Source: Tissierellales bacterium (lineage in GTDB: Bacteria; Bacillota; Clostridia; Tissierellales; VENL01). Taken from it: DNA of 42,170 nt. Positions within the stretch are counted from its first letter, which is position 1; the number at the start of each line of letters is the position of its first letter. Shown in pieces: positions 7,224 to 17,500 of this stretch. The notes under the pieces were generated by a model. That model saw only the letters and a program-made list of their open reading frames with translations. It was not told the origin of the DNA and made no database searches. Location of the stretch: assembly GCA_028280805.1 (NCBI GenBank), contig JANQLB010000120.1:1-42170 (forward strand), read 5' to 3'. A program made the position numbers and the translations under genes.

Positions 7224-7911
7224 ATACTTTAAACCTATATCCGGCACCCCAAATGGTTTCAATATATTGAGGATTAGAAGAATCTGCTTCAATTTTGTCT
7301 CTTATCTTTCCAATATGAACAGTTACAGTAGCTATATCCCCTAAGCTGTATTCACCCCATACCTTCTCAAACAGATAATCTTTACTAAAAACTTTGTCAG
7401 GATTTTGTGCTAAAAACACTAATAGTTCAAACTCCTTTGTTGTTAAATCTACTTCGTTTCCATTTACATATACTCTTCTTGAGCTGATATTTATATTTAA
7501 GCCTCTTATTATAATATTGTCATTAGATTTAGAAGTAATGCCGACGAGTCTATCATATCTGGCTAGATGAGCTTTAACTCTTGCAACCAATTCATTTGGG
7601 CTAAAAGGTTTTGTTATATAATCATCAGCTCCAAGACCAAGGCCTCTTATTTTATCAATATCCTCTTTTCTGGCAGTAACCATAAGAATTGGAATATCAC
7701 TATTCTCTCTAAGCTTTTTGCAAATTTCAAAACCATTAATTTCTGGCAGCATTAGATCAAGTATGATTAAATCATAGTCGTTATTTTTACTTTTATCTAA
7801 TCCCATAAATCCCGAATGTTCTATATCAACCTTAAAGCCATTAATTTCAAGGTAGTCCTTTTCGAGTTCAGCTATACTCGCTTCATCCTCAATAATCAGA
7901 ATTTTTTTCAT
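7222..7911 (-). CDS. OmpR-family response regulator
   Basis: A 229-residue regulator. The receiver has E8-D9-E10, phospho-acceptor D52 in LIILDLMLPEINGFE, MVTARKED and YITKPFSPNE. The C-terminal winged helix ends VTVHIGKIRDKIE and TIWGAGYRFKV. Its start overlaps the end of the kinase gene by 23 bases, and the ribosome site AAGGAGA lies inside the kinase frame nine bases before the ATG. The operon order is ferredoxin, kinase, regulator, with the regulator last. Sequence features are those of the vancomycin-resistance and YycF/PhoP-like group common in Clostridia. Targets unknown. Confidence 0.9.
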   Translation of the reverse strand: MKKILIIEDEASIAELEKDYLEINGFKVDIEHSGFMGLDKSKNNDYDLIILDLMLPEINGFEICKKLRENSDIPILMVTARKEDIDKIRGLGLGADDYITKPFSPNELVARVKAHLARYDRLVGITSKSNDNIIIRGLNINISSRRVYVNGNEVDLTTKEFELLVFLAQNPDKVFSKDYLFEKVWGEYSLGDIATVTVHIGKIRDKIEADSSNPQYIETIWGAGYRFKV

Positions 7912-9370
7912 TAAATATTCTCTCCTTAACTTTTTTTAATGTAAAGAATATTGTAGTACCACTACCATAGATACTTTTAGCATATATCCTGCCGCCTTGT
8001 CTTTCAATTATCTGTTTGGCAATTGCAAGTCCTAATCCACTTCCTGAAATTGATGTAGTTCTAGCTTTATCAGTTCTGTAGAATTTGTCAAAAATATATG
8101 GAAGGGCTTGTTCTTTTATACCTATACCATTGTCTCTTATGGCAACCAAGACTTCTTTTTCATCTTCACTTAAGTTAATATCTATTTTTTTATTATCATT
8201 GTACATATATTTAATAGAATTTTGAATAATATTTTGTATAACTCTTTTAAGTTTTTGCTGGTCTATAAGTACTTCAGTATTTTTATAAATATCTGCTGTA
8301 AATTTTAGTAAAATATCATATTTTGACAGCTCAAAGCTCATTTCATCTATACAATCATTAAAATATTTAGTGATATTTACAGGCTTTATTTCAAAAGTCA
8401 GTCTATCTAAATCAAGCTTTGAAAATAGGAATAAATCATCTATGAGCTTATCCATATCTATTGATTTAGAGTATATAACATCCAGATATTTGTTGAATTT
8501 TTCGGGAGTATTGGCTACTCCGTCCTTTATCCCTTCTACATAGCCCTTAATAGAGGTAATTGGAGTTTTTAAGTCATGAGATATGCTTGAGATAAGCTCC
8601 TTTCTGTTTTCTTCATATCTAAGCTGCTTTTCAATTGAATTTTTAAGCTCTTTTCGCATTCTTTCAAACGCATTGCAAACTTTATTAATTTCGCCTTTGG
8701 ATTTTGTCTCTATTGAGAAATCAAGATTTCCGTTTTTAATCTGCTCAGTACCATACTCAATTTTTCTAAGAGGTTTTATTATTAGCTTATTTGTCATCAT
8801 AATAAGGACAAAAGTTATTAATCCGAAAACTCCGATAATAACCAGTATTAAACTTACTACATATGATATGACTACATTTTTCAAGTTGGTAATTTCAATA
8901 TAGTAATAAAATCTTCCAATGCTATCATTATAGTTAATTTCATCTAAAATTAAAGAATATTCTTTATCATTAAAAGGAACATAATTATCATAATAATTAT
9001 CATTTTTTTCATCATATTGAGGTTCTATATTATTATAAATTTGAGAAAATAGTACTTTGTCTGTTGAATGTATCAATTCATTATCTATAGTTACACTCAT
9101 GCTAATATTAATATTCTTTAGCTTATTTAGTATTAAATTCATGTACTCTTCATCATATAACAATTCTTTATTATTATAAACATCATCAAAATCCCCTGCA
9201 AGATCCAGAACATTAAAAAATAGCCGTCCAAAATCCTCTCCTTTTGTAATTTCAAATGAAGCACTGCTTAAAAAATTAACTGTAAGAAAAGCAAAAGAGC
9301 CTAAGAGAATAGTTATTGAAATTATAACCATTATAATAAATGCAATTATAAACTTTGCTTTAATAGACAT
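7889..9370 (-). CDS. Membrane sensor histidine kinase
   Basis: The start is set at 9370 (MSIKAKFII) because AGGAAG lies seven bases upstream, inside the six extra codons of the longer frame that begins at 9388. The 493-residue product has membrane helices near 5-31 and 169-198 enclosing an Asp/Asn/Tyr-rich outer domain, then HAMP, the HisKA box ISHDLKTPITS, N box NIIQNSIKY, G1 DNGIGI and G2 GSGLGLAIA. All catalytic boxes are intact. It lies between the EFR1 ferredoxin gene and the response regulator on one transcript and should phosphorylate the latter. The signal is unknown; the gene order suggests a redox or envelope cue. Confidence 0.9.
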   Translation of the reverse strand: MSIKAKFIIAFIIMVIISITILLGSFAFLTVNFLSSASFEITKGEDFGRLFFNVLDLAGDFDDVYNNKELLYDEEYMNLILNKLKNINISMSVTIDNELIHSTDKVLFSQIYNNIEPQYDEKNDNYYDNYVPFNDKEYSLILDEINYNDSIGRFYYYIEITNLKNVVISYVVSLILVIIGVFGLITFVLIMMTNKLIIKPLRKIEYGTEQIKNGNLDFSIETKSKGEINKVCNAFERMRKELKNSIEKQLRYEENRKELISSISHDLKTPITSIKGYVEGIKDGVANTPEKFNKYLDVIYSKSIDMDKLIDDLFLFSKLDLDRLTFEIKPVNITKYFNDCIDEMSFELSKYDILLKFTADIYKNTEVLIDQQKLKRVIQNIIQNSIKYMYNDNKKIDINLSEDEKEVLVAIRDNGIGIKEQALPYIFDKFYRTDKARTTSISGSGLGLAIAKQIIERQGGRIYAKSIYGSGTTIFFTLKKVKERIFNEKNSDY

Positions 9371-9401
9371 AAATATACTTCCTAACATTTTATTTTTTAT
9401 T

Positions 9402-10214
9402 TCATTTTTGCATTGCTATATCATCTGCTGATGCATAGGGATGACAATATCTTTCATTTTTATGAGAATTTGAGCTGATTTGTACTGATTGAGCCGGACA
9501 GTAGTTTACACAAGCCATACAGTTATAGCATTTTAATTCCTTCTGCCAAACAGGCTTATTATCTATAAGCTTTATTTTTTTTGACGGACAGACCTTCTCA
9601 CATATTCCACATGCGTTACACTTTGAGTCATGGAAATATCCATTATCAGTTTTACGTTGGGTAAGAGACAGCAATAAAGGTAAAGGTCTTAATAAAAATT
9701 GAGGAATAGAAGGTGTTGCATCGTTGTCCTTTTCTTTATATTGTTCCTTTTGAATTATGATATTTTTAATTAAATCAAGCTTTTTACGAGCCTCTGCTTC
9801 TAATTTCTTTATATGCTCCTCTGAAGGATTTTTATATTTAAATCTAGGGTTATTGCCGGCCATGTTTACAGTAAAATATGAATTTAAGTTTTTTCCTTTT
9901 CTTATTAATATCTTCTTAATGTCAATAAATGCAGTATGTGTTATACCAATTCTTGTTGCTGCTGCAAAGATATAATCAGCTGATTCTAAATCAAGTTTTT
10001 TAATAAAGTTTTTTACATGAATAGGTATTGCTGTGAAATGAATTGGAAAAACAAAGCCTACCGTTTCTCCATTAGTCTTTATAATATCCTTATCTGTGTT
10101 TAAGATACCAGCTATTGGTATAAGAACTGCTTCTGGAATACGATTTTGTAATTCCTGTGCAATAAATAACGAGTTACCTGTACCGGAAAAATAATAAATT
10201 TCAGTCTTGTTCAT
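9402..10214 (-). CDS. EFR1-type protein: flavodoxin domain plus two [4Fe-4S] clusters
   Basis: A 270-residue cytoplasmic electron-transfer protein. The N-terminus YYFSGTGNSLFIA is the FMN phosphate-binding loop of a flavodoxin-like fold (residues 1 to about 160). The C-terminal part holds two ferredoxin motifs, CNACGICEKVCPSKK and CYNCMACVNYCPAQS, each able to bind a [4Fe-4S] cluster. This is the EFR1 architecture of anaerobes. The ATG at 10214 follows AAGGAGG by seven bases. It is the first gene of an operon with a histidine kinase and response regulator, so it may report or adjust redox state for that system. Redox partners are not evident. Confidence 0.9.
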   Translation of the reverse strand: MNKTEIYYFSGTGNSLFIAQELQNRIPEAVLIPIAGILNTDKDIIKTNGETVGFVFPIHFTAIPIHVKNFIKKLDLESADYIFAAATRIGITHTAFIDIKKILIRKGKNLNSYFTVNMAGNNPRFKYKNPSEEHIKKLEAEARKKLDLIKNIIIQKEQYKEKDNDATPSIPQFLLRPLPLLLSLTQRKTDNGYFHDSKCNACGICEKVCPSKKIKLIDNKPVWQKELKCYNCMACVNYCPAQSVQISSNSHKNERYCHPYASADDIAMQK

Positions 10215-10269
10215 AAAAATGCCTCCTTTTTTAGTGTTGAATCAAAATCCGTTTAATTTATTTAATATC

Positions 10270-10299
10270 ATTCTACTATCTTTTAATTTAATTTTACAA
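10270..10299 (-). promoter_or_regulatory. Possible promoter of the EFR1-kinase-regulator operon
   Basis: On the minus strand, TTGTAA (10299-10294), an 18-base spacer and TAGAAT (10275-10270) precede the ATG at 10214. The boxes are close to consensus, but the region is very AT-rich. Confidence 0.4.
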
Positions 10300-10479
10300 T
10301 ATAGATATAAACTACACAAAAAAAATATATAAAAAAAGTATAAAATAATAGTAGATTAAAACTTAGAGATGAAGAAGATGTTAATTTATAAAACCATTAC
10401 ATTTACTGTTTATCTTTTACTTAATTACATTAAAAGAATACATCTTAATAATTATGATATTTTTAAATTTCTTAAATAC

Positions 10480-10508
10480 TTGTGTTAATAGTTGTATGAT
10501 TATATAAT
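10480..10508 (+). promoter_or_regulatory. Promoter of the EamA transporter gene
   Basis: TTGTGT (10480-10485), a 17-base spacer and TATAAT (10503-10508). The predicted transcript starts about 45 bases before the ATG at 10560. Confidence 0.55.
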
Positions 10509-10559
10509 TAAACCGTAATCATTAATATATAAAAATACTTTATAAGGCAGGTAATCAAT

Positions 10560-11459
10560 ATGGAAAATCAAAAACTAAAGGGAATTGTATTAATAATTTT
10601 ATCTGCTTTTGCCTTTGGACTTATGCCTACTTTTTCTAAGCTTGCTTTACAAGAAGGATTAGATATTTCAAGCTTATTAGCACTAAGGTTTATAATAGCT
10701 TCAGTAGTCGTATGGGGTTATATATTAATAAAGAAAATATCCTTTAAAACATCATTGAGCCACTTTTTTTATTTAATCCTAATATCTGTTGGAGGATATG
10801 CTGCAACTTCAATATCATATTTTACCGCTTTAAGCTATATTTCAAGCTATGTTGTTGTAATCTTATTGTATTTACATCCATCTTTTATTGTAATGTATGA
10901 AATAATTTTTCTTAGAAAAAAGAAAAATTCAAAAAAGATATTAGCTTTAATCGTTTCAACATTAGGAATTATATTAATCGTTTGGTCTGATAACGTAAGT
11001 ATTAGTGTAATAGGAATATTACTAAGCTTTTTATCGGCTTTTTTCTATACCTTCTATATATTAGGTCTTCAGGAAAAAAGGACAAAAGCAATGAACCCAA
11101 TTGTAGTAACCGGATACATTTTGTTATTTTCTGCTATATCATTTTTACTAAAAAGTTTATTCACTAATACATTTTATCTCTCATCTTCTATAAACGGAAT
11201 TTTGTATGTTGTTGCTTTTTCACTTGTATCTACAGTATTTGCCATATTTGCTTTCTGTATAGGTGTAAGGCTCATAGGAGCAAGCAGAGCGGCAATTATT
11301 AGTACACTTGAACCCGTATTTGCAACAATTTTAGGTGTAACTCTTTTCGAAGAGAACTTAACCTTGTATTCGTTAATAGGAGGTTTATTAATTATAGTTG
11401 CTATAATAATTTTAGAAGGGCGAAAAGTAGAGCTGAAATATACTAAAGCTAAAGATTGA
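10560..11459 (+). CDS. EamA/DMT-superfamily transporter
   Basis: A 299-residue membrane protein with ten predicted helices in two five-helix halves, the EamA (DUF6) duplication. The start KLKGIVLIILSAFAFGLMPTF and the second-half signature RLIGASRAAIISTLEPVFA are typical. These proteins usually export amino acids or other metabolites; no substrate can be assigned. The ATG at 10560 follows GGCAGG by eight bases. It is the usual family length, has its own promoter and stands 66 bases before the giant repeat gene, to which it has no obvious link. Confidence 0.88.
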   Translation: MENQKLKGIVLIILSAFAFGLMPTFSKLALQEGLDISSLLALRFIIASVVVWGYILIKKISFKTSLSHFFYLILISVGGYAATSISYFTALSYISSYVVVILLYLHPSFIVMYEIIFLRKKKNSKKILALIVSTLGIILIVWSDNVSISVIGILLSFLSAFFYTFYILGLQEKRTKAMNPIVVTGYILLFSAISFLLKSLFTNTFYLSSSINGILYVVAFSLVSTVFAIFAFCIGVRLIGASRAAIISTLEPVFATILGVTLFEENLTLYSLIGGLLIIVAIIILEGRKVELKYTKAKD

Positions 11460-11525
11460 TTTTTCACACCTCTATCCCATTAATCATAAAATAATATGAC
11501 AAATGTTATTTTTGGAGGTGAATTT

Positions 11526-14500
11526 ATGGCAATTTTGCCATCGGACTTTAATATCAATCTTTCTTCTAACCCAGTAAGAGTTGTTTTAGGAATGGACGGT
11601 ACATTTAGTGTTGGTTTTTCAAATACTAGTACAACTGATGTAGCATATAATTTAACTTTAAATGTCAACTTACCAGATGGTGTTTCATTTGTAGACAGCT
11701 CAGAAACACCTACATCCATCATAATCAATCCAGACCAAACCATATCAATTGAATTATTAAATATTAAGGATTTAGCACCAAATGAAGTAGATTTTGAAAT
11801 ACAATTAACTTTAAAATCCGATGAGAATTTTAGAGATACTGGTGATCTGGTTCCCTTTGACATACCTTTAACTAGTATTGATGTATCAGCCACGGTAGAT
11901 ACATTACCTAGAGGAGATGAAGATCCGGGGAATCAGAAAATAACCAAAACTGGTACGGCTGATTTTATACCTTTAAGATATAATCTAACTAAATCATCAC
12001 CAGGTAAAATACCTAAAGGGGCAGGATTAATAACCCCTCCTGTATCACCTCAGTGGCCCTTTAAATATACCTTGACAGTATTTAATAACACCAGAGAACC
12101 TTCACAAGTGACTTTAGTAGATAACCTGCCAAACGGAGTAAGATATCTAGATAATATTAATGTCACAGGACCCGATGCGTTGGTTTTATCTTCGCCAACT
12201 GTAATAATACCTTCTCCGGGACCAGGATGCCAGGATTTTGTTACCATTAATTGGGGAACAGTTACACTTTCAGCAGCGTCAACAAATGGAATAACTTTTG
12301 ATGCAGCAATATGGGATAATTTTACAACAAATTGTGTGGAAAACAGCGGAAGTAAAATTTCACATATGACACCCCTACAAAATATAGCTACATTAGACGG
12401 CTTATCAGGACCAGTACAGGCACATAGTACAATAAATGCCATGGATGCAACAATAGATAAATCTGTTGTTTCTCAGAGTACTGATGTAGGGTTAGTAAAA
12501 ACCTATACATTGGCATATAGAATAAATCAATATGACGATGTGAGCTTCTTTACTATTACTGATTTAATTAGTGATGGACAGATATATAACTCTGGATCGG
12601 CAACCATTACTCCGGATTCAATAACTGTAAATCCTGATGGAACAACAGAGTTATTTTGGAATCTAGGACTACAGGATACAGGTACTTCCGAAATTATTAC
12701 CTTTGAAACAACTGTTAACAGTGCATTTATTGGTGACAATCCTGTGGCAGCCGATGATACTTTAAACAATAATGTTAATATAGATGGAAGAAATCAAACC
12801 ACATTGACACCAACTTCAGATAGCTCTACAGCCATTATCTTTATTGTGCAGCCCTCGATTTCTAAAGAAATATTAGGGTATTTTTATAAGGATGGAAGTC
12901 CCAAACTCTTTGATGTGGCAGCACCTGGAGATAAGGTAAGTTTTAAGATAACCTATGATGCAACAGATATTACAGCATCACAGTTAAATATTCAAATAGA
13001 TGAATTTGCACCTTCAAATATGGGACCTTTACCTTCAAGCACAGATGTAATTTTTGGAGGTACTGTTTTGGGACCGTTTAACCAACAGACCATATCTCCC
13101 AATGGCTTACGTTGGATGCTGGGAACTGTTGATGGAGGTGAGCTTTGGACAGCTACCTTTGACATATCAGTGGAGAATGTCGATTTTGTAGGAGTAAGAA
13201 ATAATCTATCTAAATTATTAGGTCAGAATACTGAAGGCTTTTCATATAGTGATAGAAGCCAAGTTGAAGTAAAGTTTGGGCAGCCTAATATAGAATTTAG
13301 AAAAACTGTATCTGGTCCTGATGTCAATGCAATAAAGGCTGGAGAGACATATACCTATTCAATTACAATCTCCAATCTGCAAAATCTAGAGGGTAATGTT
13401 ACCGATGCATTTGAAATGGATTTAAGCGATACAATCCCAGACAAATTAACATATGTACCAGCAAGTGCTAATGTTACTGGTACAGGAAGTTTTAATCCAC
13501 CGTCTATTACAGGGCAGAATGTTAAAATGACTATAATTCAACTGGCACCAGGCCAAAGCTTGACATTAACATTTGATGTAACAGTAGATGACACTATAGT
13601 TGCTGGCGAATTATTAACAAATAATGCAGTTCTAGAACAACCATACTCACAACCGGATAGGTCTTTTCAGTTTCCGGGAGCACCCTTTATAGATTCCACT
13701 AGCTTGAAGGCATTAGCCCTAATAATTGACAAGAGGATAGATCCAACCTTTGCAAAAATTGGAGATACTGTGACTTATGTAATTCAAATAAGAGTTCCAG
13801 ATGGAACAATTGCATTTAACGTTCAATTGACTGACGAGTTCTTAGATAGCAAACAGGATTTCATTGTTGGAAGTGCCACATTAGATGGAAATCCAGTTAT
13901 ACCTTCAGTATCTGGTGGAATAGTTATTTTTCCCACAATTCCATTTATAGATGGTACTGCCGGGTCTGTATCAAAGACATATAGCTTTGATGTAAGAATT
14001 ACCGATGCTCAGCAGACACCGCCGTTTATTGAAGAGCAACAGGATACAGCAACTGTTAATTGGGATATAGACAGTCAAGGAACCCCTGCCGTACCTCAGA
14101 CTGATTCTGAAAACCTACAGGTAAGGATTCCTTTCATAGAAGGAATTAAGGAACAAAAAATATCAACTCAGCCAGACACAGCATTTACAGTAGATACAAT
14201 AGGGTATGAAGTAGGAGATATTATAGATTATAGGATAAGCCTTATAAATCAAGGAGAAGAAACAGCATTTAATATTCAACTTACAGATGTAATAGACCCT
14301 CTTTTAGCTTTCGTACCTGGATCAATTAGTACTACAATTGGCAGTGCATCTGAATCCGCAGGTACTATAACCTGGAATATTGATGACCCGGAGAATCTTT
14401 CAAAGGGTGTAACGGCCGTATTAAGTTTCCAAGTAAATACGTTATCCGGGGTTGCTGCCGATGATAGTGTTTTAAATCAAGCAAGCTTTACCTATAACTC

Positions 14501-17500
14501 AAACAACAACGACTTTGGAGTTTCATATGGTCCTGAAAATACTAATATAGTTAGACTAAGGTCCTCAGCAGTAACCATAGATAAAACTGCATCCGCAACT
14601 ACAGGTCAAATTGGCGATGATATAACCTATACTTTAACAATTACGATTCCAGAAGGTACTATAGCATATCAGCCTCTAATAGATGATATTTTACCAGACG
14701 GGCAGACATATCAGACTGGTACAGCTACAAGACAAGAACCGCCTAACCTTCCGATCTCGGTAACACCAAGTATTTCTGGGCAGGTCATAACATTTCCTCA
14801 AAATCCTGATATAGATGCAACAAGTGGTGCAAAGCAAATTATATATCAGTTTGTTGCAAGGATTACTTCAGCGAATACCAATCCTCCATATACAGAAACT
14901 CAGATTAATAGTGGATTTGTTAGATGGTCAATACAATCCGGAGGACCTTTAGTACGTTCAAGAAATGATACTTGGACAATTACTGCAACAACTCCCCATA
15001 TAGTTATATTAAAAGAGCAGAGGAGCTCGGCTACAGGAAGTTCCTTTACAACTAATGCAATATCAGGATTGCCGGGAGACTCAATTGAATATAGAATTAC
15101 AATAACTTCAGATGGAGCATCTCCAGCATTTAACGTAGTATTAGAAGATATTTTAGATGATCGAATAAGCTTTGGCAGCATTGTTTCCGGGCCTACTCAA
15201 GGGTCTATAACATCTATAACTTCTCCACCTAATGCAACTCTTACATGGGAAATAAGTCAACTAAATAATGGAGATACAGCCGTATTAATCTTTTCAACAG
15301 TAATAAATAGTGGCGTAGGAGCTGGATCTGAGATATTTAATCAAGCAACTGCTACCTATGACTCTAATGATGTAAATCCAGTACAATTTAATGCTCAATC
15401 AAATAGTGTAGAATTGGATATACCTTTTATTGAATTCACTAAAAATGCTTCAACTAGTATAGCTGCTATAGGGGATATAATAACTTATACATTGACAGTC
15501 ACTATACCTGATGGAGTAGAGGCGTACAATATTAAGATATTAGATAGTATTCCTGCTAAGCAGAGTTATATGCCAGAAAGCTGGAGTCCCGGTACAGCAA
15601 TCATACTTCCGGGAAATGTATTGGAATTTGTTGACACAGCATCTCCAAGGATAGGACCATATACTCAAAGCTATACGTTTAATACAATAGTAGAATCAGG
15701 TCAAATAGAAGCTCCATATATTGAAGTTCAAAGAAACACATCTAATATAGAATGGGATGTTACATCAATTGGGCCTACAAAATCTACAGGGGATTTTACT
15801 GATGTAGAGATTAGAGTTCCCCATATAACAGTTCTAAAGGAACAGAAGCGACAAGGTGATCCTAATTTTACAACAGGGGTACTTCAAGGAGTAGCCACAG
15901 GAGATATTATACAATATAGGATTACCATAACAAATGATGGAGCTAACACTGCTTTTAATGTAGATACTACTGACAGCTTGGATATTGCATTAACGTTCGA
16001 GGGATTAGTACCTCCTGTGCCTCCGGGAATCGTGAGTTCATCAGTACCTCTTGGTGACCCTGATGGAACTATTACTTGGAGAGTAGGCAGCTTGGATATT
16101 GATACCTCTTTAAGTCTTATTTTCGAGGTTAAAGTAAACTCAGGCCCAGCTCCAGGAGATTCGATAATAAATACAGCACAAAGCACTTATGACTCTGCAT
16201 CAGTAAATCCAATAAGACTAGGACCAGAGGAATCCAATCAAGTAGGTTTTAATTTCACATTACCCGAGATAATAAAAACCGTTGATAAGGAAGCCGTAAT
16301 CTTAGGAAGTAGAATAACATATACTGTTGAGATAACTATACCAAACGGTAATATAGCATATGATGTTCAGGTTATTGATATATTACCTGAAAATCAAAGC
16401 TTTGTTTCCGGGAGCTTGACTAAGAACGGCATCTCAATTATCCCTGTATCATTGTTTCCGTTAATCTTTGAGAATCCACAAACCATAGATGCAACGGGAG
16501 AAGAAGTAACAATAACTTATGAATTTGAAGCTGATGTTAATATTGTATCATCTTCTCCTGAAGACATTCAAACTAATTCATCAACAATCACATGGAATAA
16601 AGACCCCCAAGGAGATCCCGGAGAACCACAGAGTGATAGGGTTGAAGTTTATGTGACAGATAATGTGCCTGACATTGAGAAAAGTCAGAAGAATTTCACT
16701 CAAGATCCAACTGCAGTCTTTACTACATCTTTGATAAATGCTGAAGTAGGAGATATTATACACTATCAATATGTAATAACAAATACCATTAATGCTTCTT
16801 CAATATTTAATATTCGATTAGAAGATAATTTATTTGATTTTTTAAATTTTGAAAGTATTATTTCGTTACCATCTGGCGGTACGGTAATCGAAGATAATAG
16901 TGTTATCATTGGAAACATAGGTAATATACAGGAAAATACTACTGCTGTATTTGTTTTAGCTTTTGAGGTTTTATCAGGAGCAGGTACACAGAGTATAATA
17001 CCAAATGAATTTACAATTGTATATGATGTCAATGATACGGCTCCTTCTCAAGAATACGGTCCTATTACCAGTAATGAAGTAGAGATAGAACTGCCACAAT
17101 TAGAAATACAAAAAGATTCATCAATTACAGTAGCAGAGATTGGAGAGATATTTGAGTATTCAATAGATGTAACAGTACCAGATGGAACAATTGCCTACAA
17201 TGTAGTATTAACAGATGTACTACCAGATCAACAAATATTTATTGGAGAAGCAACGGTCAATGGAGTTGAAGTATTTCCAACAGTTGCCGGTCAAGAAATA
17301 ACATTCGACCCAATAACTATTGATGCTTCTTTAGGGATAATGACGTTTAACTTCGCATTTAAAGCCAGAGTAGTTGAGGGAAATACTAGTTCACCATTCA
17401 CCGAGATTCAAACTAACAATGTAGAAGTGAATTGGGAGGTCAATCAACAGGGTACTCCAGCATCACCTGTATTTACTACTAAGGATATTATTGTAAATAG

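Larger units (their letters stand above)
10215..10559. other. Divergent intergenic region, 345 bp
   Basis: AT-rich region between the divergent EFR1 operon and the EamA gene, with one promoter candidate for each. A 39-codon frame (ATG 10369 to TAA 10488) begins MKKMLIYKTITFTVYLLLNY; it has only a weak ribosome site (TTAGAG directly before the ATG) and is probably chance. Confidence 0.5.

Noticed and set aside
9368-9388. Longer kinase start at 9388
   Set aside because: The first ATG overlaps the ribosome site AGGAAG that serves the second ATG at 9370.
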